Shown: piece after piece, positions 52,753-61,538 of the stretch
Numbering within the stretch: position 1 is the stretch's first letter
How the letters are laid out: each line of letters starts with the position of its first letter
NCBI RefSeq assembly: GCF_007004645.1
Contig: NZ_ML660019.1
Location: 516,437-580,436, forward strand
Length of the DNA: 64,000 nt
Direction of reading: 5' to 3'
Origin: Aliiroseovarius halocynthiae
GTDB taxonomy: Bacteria > Pseudomonadota > Alphaproteobacteria > Rhodobacterales > Rhodobacteraceae
Made by a program: the position numbers and the translations under genes
Notes under the pieces: model-generated
Database searches by the model: none
What the model was told of the DNA's origin: nothing
The model's input: only the letters and a program-made list of their open reading frames with translations

Positions 52753-53696
52753 GCGCGCCTCCTAAGCCGGGGGTCCACGACCGCATAGGCGACGTCAACA
52801 AGAAAGGTGACAAGGATGACCGCGAAAACCAAAAGCATCACCACGCTTTCGACTACTACAAGGTCGCGCTGGGTGATGGCCTGAAAGATCAATCGCCCTA
52901 GGCCGGGCAGGAAGAACACGTTCTCGATGATGATCGCGCCGGCCAGAAGGAAACTGAATTGCAGGCCGATGATGGTCAGAACCGGGATCAACGCATTGCG
53001 CAGCGCGTGGCGACGGGTGGCCTGTGCGATGCTTAACCCCTTGGCACGGGCGGTGCGCATATAATCTTGGTGCAGCACATCCAGAAGAGACGAGCGCATA
53101 ACGCGGGCGAGGATCGATGCTTGAGGCAGCGCCAGCGCGATGGCGGGAAGGGTGAGGGATTTCAACGCTGGGCCAATCCCCGCGTCCCAGCCGGGAAAAC
53201 CGCCGGCCGAGAACCACCGCAGCTGCACGGCAAAGACCAAGACCAGCAGCATGGCAAACCAGAAATTTGGAACGGCAATGCCCATCTGGGTCGCGCCCAT
53301 GATGGTGTAATCCGTCATCTCGCCGCGCCGTGTGGCTGCGATCAACCCAACAGGAATGGCAATCAGCGTGGACAGTAACAGCGCAAAGATGGCGAGCGGG
53401 AGCGAGACTTGAAGCCGCTCAACTACAAGTTCGGCGACAGGTACGCGATAGGTATAGGATGTCCCGAAATCCCCGGCCACAAGCCCGCCAATCCAATTCA
53501 GATAGCGTGTGCTTAGGGTCCCATTCAATCCCAGCTCATCACGTAGCGCGGCAACGGTGTCTTCAGACGCGTTCAAGCCCAGCATGAAGGATGCGGGGTC
53601 GCCGGGGATGACCTCGATCATAGTGAAGATCACCAGCGAGGCCACGACGAGGCTGGCCCCTAGCGACAGGGCGCGGGTGATCAGATACCTTAACAT
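52749..53696 (-). CDS. Opp/Dpp-type ABC transporter permease (DppB/OppB)
   Basis: A 315-residue permease: the N-terminal MLRYLITRALSLGASLVVASLV helix, then EVIPGDPASFMLG, and EAA-loop region ARAKGLSIAQATRRHALRNALIPV. It is the first gene of the ABC-ALDH-thioesterase-ycaQ-SDR unit. No solute-binding protein gene is next to it, which is atypical. The start is 62 bp after mipZ. Confidence 0.92.
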   Translation of the reverse strand: MLRYLITRALSLGASLVVASLVIFTMIEVIPGDPASFMLGLNASEDTVAALRDELGLNGTLSTRYLNWIGGLVAGDFGTSYTYRVPVAELVVERLQVSLPLAIFALLLSTLIAIPVGLIAATRRGEMTDYTIMGATQMGIAVPNFWFAMLLVLVFAVQLRWFSAGGFPGWDAGIGPALKSLTLPAIALALPQASILARVMRSSLLDVLHQDYMRTARAKGLSIAQATRRHALRNALIPVLTIIGLQFSFLLAGAIIIENVFFLPGLGRLIFQAITQRDLVVVESVVMLLVFAVILVTFLVDVAYAVVDPRLRRRA

Positions 53697-53758
53697 GGGC
53701 CGAGCCTAGCCCCCGAAAATGCCAGCGAAAAGAGAATTCTGCAGAATACGGGACCGTG

Positions 53759-54571
53759 TCAGATCTTGACCTCGACACCAGGCAGGTTCAGGGCCTTCAT
53801 CAGCTCGCGCAGTTCCTGACGTGCGGCCACGTTGGAAATGTTCATTTGCCCCATCACACCGATGTCGCGCAGGTCCAAAAGGGTCAAGCCGCGGGTGAAC
53901 AGCTCGCGGAAAATGACACGCTCGTTAAAGCCAGGGGCCGCGCGGAAGCCGATGCGGCGCGAGAGCTCTTCGATCGCATCCCCCATCTTCTTCTTGTTGT
54001 GCATCATCTGAGCGCCCAGACGGTTGCGCACGACGACCCAATCCATCGGCTTTAATCCAGCTTTTGCACGCAGTTGTCGGGCGTTCCAGACCATCTCGGA
54101 ATAGACCGAGGGGCCGGTTACTTTGCCAGTGGTTGGCTCGGTCCGTGCCAGCAGGTCGAAGTCTACGAAACTGTCATTCAATGGGGTAATCAGTGTATCA
54201 GCCAACGAATGCGCCACTTGGCTAAGGCGGGTATGCGATCCGGGGCAGTCGATCAGGATGAAGTCCTGACTGTTCTCCAGTGATGCGATGGCCATGGCCA
54301 AACGGCGGTCATAAGGGTTCTCGCCCTCTTTCAGATCCGCAGGGTCGACCTCGGGCAGCTCGTGATACTCTGGCGAGGGCAGCTCTTTGCCTTCACGTTC
54401 CATCGTGATCTTGCGATTTTCGATAAAGCGGCCAAAGGTTTGCTGGCGAAGATCCAAATCCAGCACACCCACGCGGTGCCCCAATCGCGACAGAGACGTT
54501 GCCACATGCATCGACACGGTGGACTTGCCCGCACCGCCCTTTTCGTTCCCGACAACAATAATATGTGCCAC
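53759..54571 (-). CDS. mipZ: Division-plane positioning ATPase MipZ (ParA family)
   Basis: A 270-residue P-loop ATPase with the deviant Walker A EKGGAGKST (Lys11, Lys16), and MipZ-specific sequence (DLDLRQQTFGRFIENR, LNDSFVDFDLLARTEP, VVVRNRLGAQMMHNKKKM). In Caulobacter it binds ParB at the poles and inhibits FtsZ, placing the division site. Many alphaproteobacteria carry it. It is divergent from the Lin0512 genes across a 266-bp gap. Confidence 0.93.
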   Translation of the reverse strand: MAHIIVVGNEKGGAGKSTVSMHVATSLSRLGHRVGVLDLDLRQQTFGRFIENRKITMEREGKELPSPEYHELPEVDPADLKEGENPYDRRLAMAIASLENSQDFILIDCPGSHTRLSQVAHSLADTLITPLNDSFVDFDLLARTEPTTGKVTGPSVYSEMVWNARQLRAKAGLKPMDWVVVRNRLGAQMMHNKKKMGDAIEELSRRIGFRAAPGFNERVIFRELFTRGLTLLDLRDIGVMGQMNISNVAARQELRELMKALNLPGVEVKI

Positions 54572-54744
54572 GCCACTATCCCCGGTATCTTGAGTGTTTT
54601 TATCTTTCGGCCACTATATGTCGCATCATTCGCAGGGGGAAGAGGCACAAAACCAATTTGTATAACTCTTTCTTGAAGGCGTTTCATTTTTGTCTAACGG
54701 CAGCCTCAAGGGTAGACATTCCACATCTAATCAACGTTGGTAGT

Positions 54745-54772
54745 GTTTCTGGACAGATGCCTGCCCAGAAAC
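54745..54772 (+). other. Hairpin in the leader of the Lin0512 operon
   Basis: GTTTCTGG (54745-54752) can pair with CCAGAAAC (54765-54772), an 8-bp perfect stem with a 12-base loop, about 65 bp before the first Lin0512 ATG. No known riboswitch matches; significance is uncertain. The rest of the 266-bp divergent gap (54572-54837) shows no gene. Confidence 0.35.
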
Positions 54773-54837
54773 ATCTCAGCTGGCTCTATGATCACAGATG
54801 GGCAGCGGTAAGCATGCCCGGAACCCAAGGAGACCCG

Positions 54838-55182
54838 ATGGAAAAGAAACGCGTACTTGTTGAGTTTGGCATGGGCACATCGCTGCGCCGCGCAGACTAT
54901 ACTGAAGCCGCCGCCCGCGCGATCCGGGATGCGCTGTGGCACAACTCGGTCAATATGGCCGAACTGTTCGGGTTCGAGAAGACCGATATGATTGTGGATG
55001 TCGAGATCGCCGTTCAAGCGCCTGATCAGGTCGATACCAGCCGGCTGGCCAAGGATTTTCCCTATGGCAATATCTCGTTCGTTGTGACGCAGGGCGGTCT
55101 GGACATCGACAAACCGCAGGGCGGCAAGACGGTGATCGCCAACGTTGCCATTGCCGTATCCTTCATGATGGAGGCCGCGTGA
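54838..55182 (+). CDS. Lin0512 family protein, first copy
   Basis: A 114-residue protein with the family layout: EFGMGTSLRRADYTEAAARAIRDALWHNS at the start and NISFVVTQGGLDIDKPQGGK late. ATG 54838 has AAGGAG at good distance; a longer frame lacks support. The Lin0512 family is small and of unknown function, structurally a compact alpha/beta fold. It overlaps the second copy by a base or more (GTGATG), so the two proteins are probably made in equal amounts and may form a heteromer. Confidence 0.85.
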   Translation: MEKKRVLVEFGMGTSLRRADYTEAAARAIRDALWHNSVNMAELFGFEKTDMIVDVEIAVQAPDQVDTSRLAKDFPYGNISFVVTQGGLDIDKPQGGKTVIANVAIAVSFMMEAA

Positions 55183-55547
55183 TGGGCGAGAAACGTATGA
55201 TCCTTGAGATGGGGATGGGCAACGATCTGTATGGTCAGGACTATACCAAAGCGGCGTGCCGTGCGGTGCAGGATGCGCTGCATCATTCGTCAATCACGTT
55301 GTTTTCCACGTTGGGGCTGGATCACCAAGACATGCGCGTGTCGGTGACCATTGGCGTCGCCGAGCCCGAGAAACTGGACCTGGAAGTCGTCCGCGCCGAA
55401 CTGCCCCGTGGTCGCGCCGAGGTGCGCGCGGTGAAGGGCGGGATGAACACAGATAGCGCTGGGCAGGTGCATGTGGTGGCGACGGCCGCAATCGAGGCAT
55501 GGTTGCCGGATCAAGCGGGGAAGTGGAAGGTTGCATCTAGCGCCTGA
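55182..55547 (+). CDS. Lin0512 family protein, second copy
   Basis: A 121-residue paralogue of the preceding protein (LEMGMGNDLYGQDYTKAACRAVQDALHHSS; the later part AEVRAVKGGMNTD replaces VVTQGGLDID). Either GTG 55179 or ATG 55182 could start it; both overlap the first copy's stop. Conservation of spacing between the two suggests a partner pair. Function unknown. Confidence 0.85.
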   Translation: MGEKRMILEMGMGNDLYGQDYTKAACRAVQDALHHSSITLFSTLGLDHQDMRVSVTIGVAEPEKLDLEVVRAELPRGRAEVRAVKGGMNTDSAGQVHVVATAAIEAWLPDQAGKWKVASSA

Positions 55548-55627
55548 TTGTCAGGACATCCATTCGGTGGTATTTCAGGTAAAGCAGAACGCCGGGTTCA
55601 CGGCGCTGTTTATCTGAAAGACTGACT

Positions 55628-55882
55628 ATGACGCTTATGACGTTTGCTGCTTACGAGCAGCCGTTGAAGTGGATCGCGTTTGGCCTTGGACTGGCCAGCA
55701 CGATCTCAATCGTGCAGGGGTGGCAGCTTGCAGCAATGTGCCTAAGCCTGCCCTTTTGCCTGATCTGGATCTACTGCGCATGGCTGCGCACTGAGAAGCA
55801 GCTAAAATACATCAACATCTTGTTTGCTGGGCTCTATGTCTATGGCATAGCGCGGCATTTTGTGTTGGCTCAGGTGGCCTGA
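55628..55882 (+). CDS. Small membrane protein of unknown function
   Basis: An 84-residue protein with three hydrophobic segments (about residues 12-32, 34-53 and 60-80) and a compact loop LRTEKQLKYIN. No family is recognised with certainty. An AGACTG-type purine tract precedes the ATG at 55628. It ends immediately before a bidirectional terminator. Confidence 0.75.
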   Translation: MTLMTFAAYEQPLKWIAFGLGLASTISIVQGWQLAAMCLSLPFCLIWIYCAWLRTEKQLKYINILFAGLYVYGIARHFVLAQVA

Positions 55883-55884
55883 AA

Positions 55885-55914
55885 AAAACGCCGCTTCGAT
55901 TGAAGCGGCGTTTT
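55885..55914. terminator. Bidirectional terminator between the small membrane protein and rpmE
   Basis: A perfect 13-bp stem AAAACGCCGCTTC/GAAGCGGCGTTTT with a GATT loop; T-runs on both strands serve both convergent genes. Confidence 0.93.
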
Positions 55915-55934
55915 CCATTCGAAAGAGGCGTGGT

Positions 55935-56156
55935 TTAGAAGCCAAAGCCTTCGTATTTCGATTTGAACTTCGACACGCGACCGCCGGTGTCCAGAAGACG
56001 GGTGCTGCCGCCGTTCCATGCCGGGTGTGCCGTGGGGTCGATGTCCAGCGCCAGTGTGTCGCCTTCGTTGCCCCAAGTCGATTTCATCTGAACGACGGTG
56101 CCGTCGGTCATTTTGACGTCGATCAGGTGGTAGTCGGGATGCAGATCCTTTTTCAT
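55935..56156 (-). CDS. rpmE: Ribosomal protein L31
   Basis: A 73-residue L31 protein ([38 protein letters not shown]). It lacks the CxxC zinc pair, so it is the zinc-independent form. It follows rplS by 11 bp and shares its transcript, and is located in the 50S subunit near the central protuberance. Confidence 0.97.
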   Translation of the reverse strand: MKKDLHPDYHLIDVKMTDGTVVQMKSTWGNEGDTLALDIDPTAHPAWNGGSTRLLDTGGRVSKFKSKYEGFGF

Positions 56157-56167
56157 ATCGACGCTCC

Positions 56168-56542
56168 TTAAGCTTTTTTGGCTTTGTATGTGGTGTCTTC
56201 AGCGATACGTGCCGACTTACCACGACGCGAACGCAGGTAGTACAGTTTGGCGCGACGTACGCGGCCACGACGAACTACGGTGATCGAGTCAATATTGGTC
56301 GAGTGCAGCGGGAATACACGTTCCACGCCTTCACCGAAGGAAATCTTACGAACGGTGAACGAGCCGGCAATGCCTTCGCCGTTCTTACGGCTGATGCAAA
56401 CGCCTTCATAGTTCTGAACACGGGTGCGCGAGCCTTCGGTCACCTTAAAGCCTACGCGAACAGTGTCGCCGGCTTTGAAATCGGGGATGTCTTTCCCCAG
56501 GGCGGCAACTTGTTCCGCCTCTAGCTGTGCGATCAGGTCCAT
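56168..56542 (-). CDS. rplS: Ribosomal protein L19
   Basis: A 124-residue L19 ([58 protein letters not shown]). It sits at the 30S-50S interface. ATG 56542 has GGAGA upstream; the frame extends 23 codons further, but these match no L19. The classical neighbour trmD is here more than 2 kb upstream on the same strand. Confidence 0.97.
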   Translation of the reverse strand: MDLIAQLEAEQVAALGKDIPDFKAGDTVRVGFKVTEGSRTRVQNYEGVCISRKNGEGIAGSFTVRKISFGEGVERVFPLHSTNIDSITVVRRGRVRRAKLYYLRSRRGKSARIAEDTTYKAKKA

Positions 56543-56711
56543 CTGATCATCTCCTATCTGCTTGCGGTTGGTCCGCAAAGTTGGTGCCGTCCAAGAGCTC
56601 CGCGTCTTCACCGGGTCCGTTTTTCACGCCCGCGGGAGGGTAGTCCGTCGTTTCTTTGTCTGTTCCCCTGTGCTGTATGGCTGCCGAAGAAAGGCATCAG
56701 CCCAAAGGAAA

Positions 56712-56746
56712 ACGGCCCGTGCGACTCGAAAGAGCGCCGGACGGGC
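56712..56746 (-). terminator. Terminator of the TetR gene
   Basis: A compound hairpin: GCCCGT/ACGGGC outside, GCG-CTC/GAG-CGC inside, followed on the minus strand by CGTTTTCC. It separates tetR from rplS. Confidence 0.6.
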
Positions 56747-56760
56747 GGTGTATAGGCGCT

Positions 56761-57357
56761 TTAGCCCTGTGGATCAAGCGCTTTGGCAGGGTGAAGCCAC
56801 AGTTCAAGATAGGGGCGCAACCGGTCATGGACAGAGCGCTGATTGTTTATCGCGCAGAAGTTCAAAGCAAGGGCCTGGAACATGAAGGCTTGCACGCCTT
56901 CGGCAAGCGTCGCCGGGTCGGCGTCTTGTCGAAACGGCCCGTCGATGAACCAATCCGACAGCACCAACACGAAGCGTTCAAATGTTGCAGCAATCGGTCC
57001 AATTTCTTCTACCGTTGTGGCGCCTGAATAGCGCAGAATGACCCCGAAGACCTCACGTTCGCTGCCGATGAAGGTCATCAGCGGTGTCAGGGCGACCATA
57101 ATCTGATCCACCGATGTCGGTGCGGCCCCTGCGCCAATTTGATCAAGGTGTTGGTCGATGATTTCCCCGATCATTCGGTCCAGAAGCGCGTCTTTGTCTT
57201 TGAAATGGGCAAAGAACGTACCTTTGGCAACGCCAGCACGACGCACAACTTCTTCAACCCGTAACTCGGTAAAGCTGCTGTCTTCGACAATGGCAGTTGC
57301 GGCCTCGATCAGGCGTGCGCGGGTTTTCAGAGTTCGGGGTTGGATGGCGGTCGTCAT
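56761..57357 (-). CDS. TetR/AcrR-family repressor
   Basis: A 198-residue TetR regulator with the HTH region VVRRAGVAKGTFFAHFKDKDALLD (about residues 35-65), and a helical ligand-binding domain. It is divergent from the flavodoxin-fold oxidoreductase gene, with three palindromic operators between them, so autorepression and repression of that gene are likely. The ligand might be a quinone or electrophile (inference). Confidence 0.92.
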   Translation of the reverse strand: MTTAIQPRTLKTRARLIEAATAIVEDSSFTELRVEEVVRRAGVAKGTFFAHFKDKDALLDRMIGEIIDQHLDQIGAGAAPTSVDQIMVALTPLMTFIGSEREVFGVILRYSGATTVEEIGPIAATFERFVLVLSDWFIDGPFRQDADPATLAEGVQAFMFQALALNFCAINNQRSVHDRLRPYLELWLHPAKALDPQG

Positions 57358-57375
57358 GGCGCTTTATCCCACATA

Positions 57376-57446
57376 TTTTGACCATGGTCAAAATTCATTA
57401 TTGACCGCGGTCAATTTTGTGTGCGAAGAAAATGACCGTGGTCAAT
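57376..57446. promoter_or_regulatory. Three palindromic TetR operators
   Basis: O1 TTTTGACCATGGTCAAAA (57376-57393) is a perfect 18-bp palindrome; O2 ATTGACCGCGGTCAAT (57400-57415) a perfect 16-bp palindrome; O3 ATGACCGTGGTCAAT (57432-57446) has the same core TGACC-GT-GGTCA. The consensus is TTGACC-NN-GGTCAA. Centre spacings are 23 and 31 bp. They fill the 101-bp divergent gap. Confidence 0.9.
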
Positions 57447-57458
57447 TTGGAGAGTGAC

Positions 57459-58043
57459 ATGACGCAGAAACGGATATTGGTGTTGAACGGTCATCCCGCC
57501 GAAACATCGCTGAACAAGCACTTGGCAGTGCAATATGCGGACGCGGCCAAGGCGGCAGGGCACGATGTTCGCATGCTGCATATTCACGACATGGCGTTTG
57601 ATGCGGATTACGGCTTTGGTGGATACAAACAGAACAAACCGCTTGAGCCGGTGCTTGAGCAGTTTCTGGAGGATTTGAAATGGGCGGGTCACGTGGTGAT
57701 CGTCAGCCCGATGTGGTGGGGCGGATTGCCTGCCAAACTGAAAGGCTTGATTGACCGCACGTTTCTGCCGGGCATCGTCTTTGATTCGCGCGGTAAGGGC
57801 CTGCCGAAGCCCCTGTTGACGGGTCGATCGGCACGGGTCATCCTGACCTCGGACAGCCCGTGGTGGTATTTCCGTTTCTTCCTGCATCGCCCGCTGTTTT
57901 GGCAGCTCAGGAAACAAATCCTAGAGTTTGTGGGGCTAAAGCCTGCCCGTGTGATCCACTTCGCACAGGCCAGCCACCCTACCGATAAACAGGTTGAAAA
58001 ATGGGAGCACGCGGTTGCCGCGCTTGGGCATCGCGGGGAATGA
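57459..58043 (+). CDS. NAD(P)H-dependent flavodoxin-fold oxidoreductase (MdaB/KefF-like)
   Basis: A 194-residue FMN/FAD protein: LNGHPAETSLNKHLA at the start (nucleotide-phosphate loop), VSPMWWGGLPAKLKGLIDRTFLPG as the family hallmark. Members reduce quinones or similar compounds by two electrons. ATG 57459 follows GGAGA; an earlier start would run into operator O3. It probably serves detoxification under the divergent TetR repressor. Confidence 0.9.
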   Translation: MTQKRILVLNGHPAETSLNKHLAVQYADAAKAAGHDVRMLHIHDMAFDADYGFGGYKQNKPLEPVLEQFLEDLKWAGHVVIVSPMWWGGLPAKLKGLIDRTFLPGIVFDSRGKGLPKPLLTGRSARVILTSDSPWWYFRFFLHRPLFWQLRKQILEFVGLKPARVIHFAQASHPTDKQVEKWEHAVAALGHRGE

Positions 58044-58080
58044 GCGACTGACCCGCGCATAAAGCCCGCGCATAAAGAAA

Positions 58081-58107
58081 GAGGCCGCGTCTTTGCAGAG
58101 CGGCCTC
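58081..58107 (-). terminator. Terminator after mscS
   Basis: An 8-bp stem GAGGCCGC/GCGGCCTC with an 11-base loop; minus-strand continuation TTTCTTTA. It may also serve the convergent oxidoreductase gene. Confidence 0.75.
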
Positions 58108-58135
58108 GTCCAACTTGGCGCAGGGGAAGGCGGGA

Positions 58136-58942
58136 TTACGCCTCTTTCTTGATTTCCACCGAATGCGGATAAGGGATCGAGATGCCCTTGGCGTCGAACG
58201 CCTCTTTCACCGCTTTGGTCAGTTCGAACTTCACATTCCAGTATTCCGCGTTGTCGCACCAGACACGGGTGGTCAGGTCGACGCTGCTGTCACCCAGATT
58301 GGTCACGCGGACCCATGGGGCAGGGTCGGCGTGGATGCGGTCGTCTGCTTGTGCCAGTTCGGTGATGATCTGCATCGCCTTGTCGATGTCGTCAGCATAA
58401 TCAATGCCAAAGACCAGATCGACGCGACGCGTATCGTGATGCGAGAAGTTGCGGATGATCGAGCCCCAGGCCTGTCCGTTTGGCACAATCACCTGCACGT
58501 TATCCGGGGTCACCAGCTCGGTCACGAAGAGGTTCAGGTCTTTCACCGTACCCGCCGTGCCGCCGATATCGACGAACTGTCCCAGCTTGTAGGGGCGAAA
58601 GAGCGTCAGCATGAAACCAGCCGCAATGTCGCTAAGCGTGCCCTGCAGTGCCAGACCAATGGCCAGCGTCGCCGCACTGAGCATGGCAACCAGGCTTGTC
58701 GCCTGAATGCCAAAGATGCTCAGAACAGCAGCAAGGACCATCAGAAGAATGACCCATCTGACCATCGAAGCGATGAAATTACCAAGGGTCGGGTCAATGT
58801 CGGGTGTGTTGTTCACCTTGCGACGGGCCAAGGATCCAAGGGCGTTGGCGACGATCCAGCCGATGATCAGCGTGGCAAAAGCCTTGGTAACGCTCAGGGC
58901 CAAAGGTCCATAGCTTTGGACCTGTTCAAGAAGGGTTTCCAT
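58136..58942 (-). CDS. mscS: Small-conductance mechanosensitive channel (MscS family)
   Basis: A 268-residue channel close to the E. coli MscS length, with three N-terminal helices. The pore helix region GIQATSLVAMLSAATLAIGLALQGTLSDIAAGF is the family mark, and a beta domain with VIVPNGQAWGSII follows. It opens under membrane tension to release solutes in osmotic downshock. It follows trmD start-side neighbours at 36 bp, on the same strand. Confidence 0.93.
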   Translation of the reverse strand: METLLEQVQSYGPLALSVTKAFATLIIGWIVANALGSLARRKVNNTPDIDPTLGNFIASMVRWVILLMVLAAVLSIFGIQATSLVAMLSAATLAIGLALQGTLSDIAAGFMLTLFRPYKLGQFVDIGGTAGTVKDLNLFVTELVTPDNVQVIVPNGQAWGSIIRNFSHHDTRRVDLVFGIDYADDIDKAMQIITELAQADDRIHADPAPWVRVTNLGDSSVDLTTRVWCDNAEYWNVKFELTKAVKEAFDAKGISIPYPHSVEIKKEA

Positions 58943-58978
58943 TGTTGTGCAACCTTTAGAAAGTCAAAGAGAACGTGA

Positions 58979-59827
58979 TCAGGTGTCGTCCTGATCCGGC
59001 GACAGGGCATCCCACAGATCTGGCCTGCGCTCACGGGTAATTTTCTCGCTCATTTCCCGTCTCCACGCGGCAACTTTGCCATGGTGGCCCGAGGTCAGGA
59101 CCTCGGGAATTGTGCGGCCACGCCATTCGGCGGGGCGGGTGTATTGCGGATGTTCAAGAAGCCCGGCTGAAAAGCTTTCTTCTTCGGTCGAGGCCTCGTT
59201 GCCCAGAACGCCGGGAAGCAGTCGGACGGTGGCATCCAGCATGGCTTGGGCGGCGATCTCTCCACCTGTTAGAACGAAGTCGCCAAGGCTGATCTCTTCG
59301 ATCTGGTATTCTTCCAGCACGCGTTCGTCGACACCTTCGAAGCGCCCGCACAAGATGGTCATTCCGTCGCAATCTGCAAACCGGCGCGCGGTGGCCTGAT
59401 CCATTGGTTTCCCGCGTGGCGACATGTAGACGATTGGCCATTTCGCCCGATCCGACGGCACGCCACGCTGCGCCATGTCGATGGCGCGGCCCAGAATATC
59501 CGCGCGCAGCACCATACCGGCCCCGCCACCAGCGGGCGTGTCATCCACGTTGCGGTGTTTGCCTTCACCAAAGACGCGCAGGTCAATGGGCTCTAAGGCC
59601 CAGCCGCCGTCTTTCAGGGCCTTTCCGGTCAGGCTTTCGCCAAGCACACCGGGAAACGCGCCCGGGAACAGCGTGATCACCTTGGCCGTCCATGTGCCCG
59701 CAATACGCGGTGTATCCGTCATCAGCTCGCGCGGCTTTAGGCTTGCCGAAATGGCAAGGCGGCCATGAGAACGGCCACGGGATTTCGGGGAACGAGACGG
59801 CGCGCTATTTTTGTTGACCTTGGACAT
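58979..59827 (-). CDS. trmD: tRNA (guanine37-N1)-methyltransferase
   Basis: A 282-residue SPOUT methyltransferase: [32 protein letters not shown] and the knot segment [30 protein letters not shown]. It makes m1G37 in tRNAs, preventing frameshifts. The ATG at 59827 gives an Arg/Ser-rich leader of 35 residues seen in related Rhodobacterales; ATG 59722 would give the minimal enzyme. Neither has a clear ribosome-binding site. It is no longer adjacent to rimM, from which a plus-strand gene separates it. Confidence 0.95.
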   Translation of the reverse strand: MSKVNKNSAPSRSPKSRGRSHGRLAISASLKPRELMTDTPRIAGTWTAKVITLFPGAFPGVLGESLTGKALKDGGWALEPIDLRVFGEGKHRNVDDTPAGGGAGMVLRADILGRAIDMAQRGVPSDRAKWPIVYMSPRGKPMDQATARRFADCDGMTILCGRFEGVDERVLEEYQIEEISLGDFVLTGGEIAAQAMLDATVRLLPGVLGNEASTEEESFSAGLLEHPQYTRPAEWRGRTIPEVLTSGHHGKVAAWRREMSEKITRERRPDLWDALSPDQDDT

Positions 59828-59878
59828 GTCGGCTATCTACGACAGTCAGAGTGAAATGCAAACCGTCGAGGTGCTCTT

Positions 59879-60865
59879 TTGCGCGAAGTTGAAGATTGCC
59901 ATTCTGTCGAGAGCCAAGCGCGAGTGATTGCTGCCCAACATGATTGGCTGCGTCCGCATCTGGCCCACCTGACGTCGGTGGTTTTGGCACATCGGGTGTC
60001 GAACAAAGGGCGGCGGTTCGTTGTGCGCCTGACCAATCTTGATTGTGTGGATGATGTAGATGCCGTTGATGTCGTTCTAAAGGCCTTTGCAAGTGGGGAT
60101 TCACTGGAAGAGTTCGAGCGCTGCCTAGGCGGGCATCAGAAGGCCCTCGACAATCTCGGACCGTGCGCGGTTCCCGAGATCTTATCGATCCATCCCGAAA
60201 CGCGAAGTCTGCTCATGCGTCACATCGGAGGCAGAACCGCACATGACATGCTTGGACTGGCCGAATTGGGTTTGGCTAAATCTGACGACATACTGGAAGC
60301 CTGCGGTCGGTGGATCGGCCGTTTTCATCGGTCGACCTTGCAAAGCCCGCGCCCCATCGACCCGAATTTTATGCTGCGCTGGGTTGCCACAATGCGGTCC
60401 GAGGTCATGGATCGCAGTCACGATGTGCCTAGGCGGGACCTTTTCATGGCCTATGTCGATCAGATCCCTGCGATGGCCGAGGCCGTCACAGGGGAAGAAA
60501 CCCCAATCGCCGTGGCACACGGAGACTTGCATCTGCGCAATCTATTGATCACGGAGAAGGGTGCCCTCGGATTGGATTTCGATGGGGTTCGAACCGTGAC
60601 TACCGCGCATGACCTTGCGAAGTTTCTGGTGCGTTTCCATGGCTGGTTTGACGCCGACCCAGATACGCCAGCGCTGGATCCGTTCTGGCGGGGATATGGG
60701 GGCGATCTGAAAGACCTGTCACAGCCCGCGCTGCGCTACATCCTGCCCATTCGCCTGTTGGGGGACTGGCGGGATATTCCGAAGCAGCGCACTGACCGGC
60801 GGTCCGGGCAGCAACACCGGTTTCGGAACATCCTGAAATGCGCTGAAAAGGTATTCCGGCTTTAG
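59879..60865 (+). CDS. Aminoglycoside-phosphotransferase-like kinase
   Basis: A 328-residue APH-fold protein. The catalytic [11 protein letters not shown] (with Asp and Asn) and the metal-binding LDFDGVRT match the family. TTG 59879 is the first start after an upstream in-frame stop, and GAGG lies 7 bases before it. It likely phosphorylates a small molecule; an antibiotic is only one option. The gene lies on the plus strand between trmD and rimM, overlapping rimM's stop by 4 bp, so it interrupts the ancestral ribosomal/tRNA operon. Confidence 0.8.
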   Translation: MREVEDCHSVESQARVIAAQHDWLRPHLAHLTSVVLAHRVSNKGRRFVVRLTNLDCVDDVDAVDVVLKAFASGDSLEEFERCLGGHQKALDNLGPCAVPEILSIHPETRSLLMRHIGGRTAHDMLGLAELGLAKSDDILEACGRWIGRFHRSTLQSPRPIDPNFMLRWVATMRSEVMDRSHDVPRRDLFMAYVDQIPAMAEAVTGEETPIAVAHGDLHLRNLLITEKGALGLDFDGVRTVTTAHDLAKFLVRFHGWFDADPDTPALDPFWRGYGGDLKDLSQPALRYILPIRLLGDWRDIPKQRTDRRSGQQHRFRNILKCAEKVFRL

Positions 60866-61386
60866 GCGCCGTCTGCGTCGGGGAAAACGCCTTCGGGCGG
60901 ATCCGCGACAATCCGACCTGATGCCAAATCGACCGTTGGGACCGCCTCCAACGTGAATGGCAAAAGAGCGGTGGCCGAGCTTCCGGGCAGTCTGATTTCA
61001 AGCACATCAGATGCGCCGTGATTGTGCACGGCATGGACTTTGCCAAGTTCCTGCCCGCCAGTGTCCAATACAGTCAGGCCGACCAGATCGGTGTGATAGT
61101 ATTCGTCATCCGGCAAACTGGGCAGGGCATCACGGCTTACGTAAAGCTTTACGCCTTTCAGGGCGTCGGCCTCTTCCTTCGTTGCAACGCCGTCGATCCG
61201 CACAGAGAAACCGTTCTTGATCGGACGCAGCAACGTCAGGCGAATGCTGTGTTTTCCGTCTTCCGACGCAAGCGGGCCGTAATCCGCAATGGCCGTCGGT
61301 TCGGCACAGAAGCTTTTGATGCGCACATCGCCCTGAACGCCATAAGCGCCCGCGATGCTTCCTACACAAATCCGGTCGTCACTCAT
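60862..61386 (-). CDS. rimM: 16S rRNA-processing/ribosome maturation factor RimM
   Basis: A 174-residue protein: [46 protein letters not shown] and the PRC-barrel part ([18 protein letters not shown]). It binds S19 in the 30S head during assembly. ATG 61386 overlaps the stop of a 49-codon gene (ATGA), so the two are coupled. Confidence 0.95.
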   Translation of the reverse strand: MSDDRICVGSIAGAYGVQGDVRIKSFCAEPTAIADYGPLASEDGKHSIRLTLLRPIKNGFSVRIDGVATKEEADALKGVKLYVSRDALPSLPDDEYYHTDLVGLTVLDTGGQELGKVHAVHNHGASDVLEIRLPGSSATALLPFTLEAVPTVDLASGRIVADPPEGVFPDADGA

Positions 61387-61532
61387 TTTGCACCTATGCA
61401 GACACCTTGTTCCATTTTGCCACCGCGCGCCTCGCACTTATCGCCCAAGACGCCGCGTTCATAGACCACGCCGGCGGTAAACCCTGCGCTGACAAGTATG
61501 ATCAACTTCACCGGATGAAAAAGCAAACCCAT
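61383..61532 (-). CDS. Small membrane-anchored protein coupled to rimM
   Basis: A 49-residue gene. The product has one hydrophobic helix (residues 3-23, [20 protein letters not shown]) followed by a short hydrophilic tail with two cysteines (Cys33, Cys45: [10 protein letters not shown] and GVCIGAK). It starts 6 bases after the bluB stop behind AAGG, and its TGA overlaps the rimM ATG (ATGA). Codon use and tight packing argue for a real gene. Similar short YER-motif proteins occur in Rhodobacterales. Function unknown. Confidence 0.8.
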   Translation of the reverse strand: MGLLFHPVKLIILVSAGFTAGVVYERGVLGDKCEARGGKMEQGVCIGAK

Positions 61533-61538
61533 TTGGCA

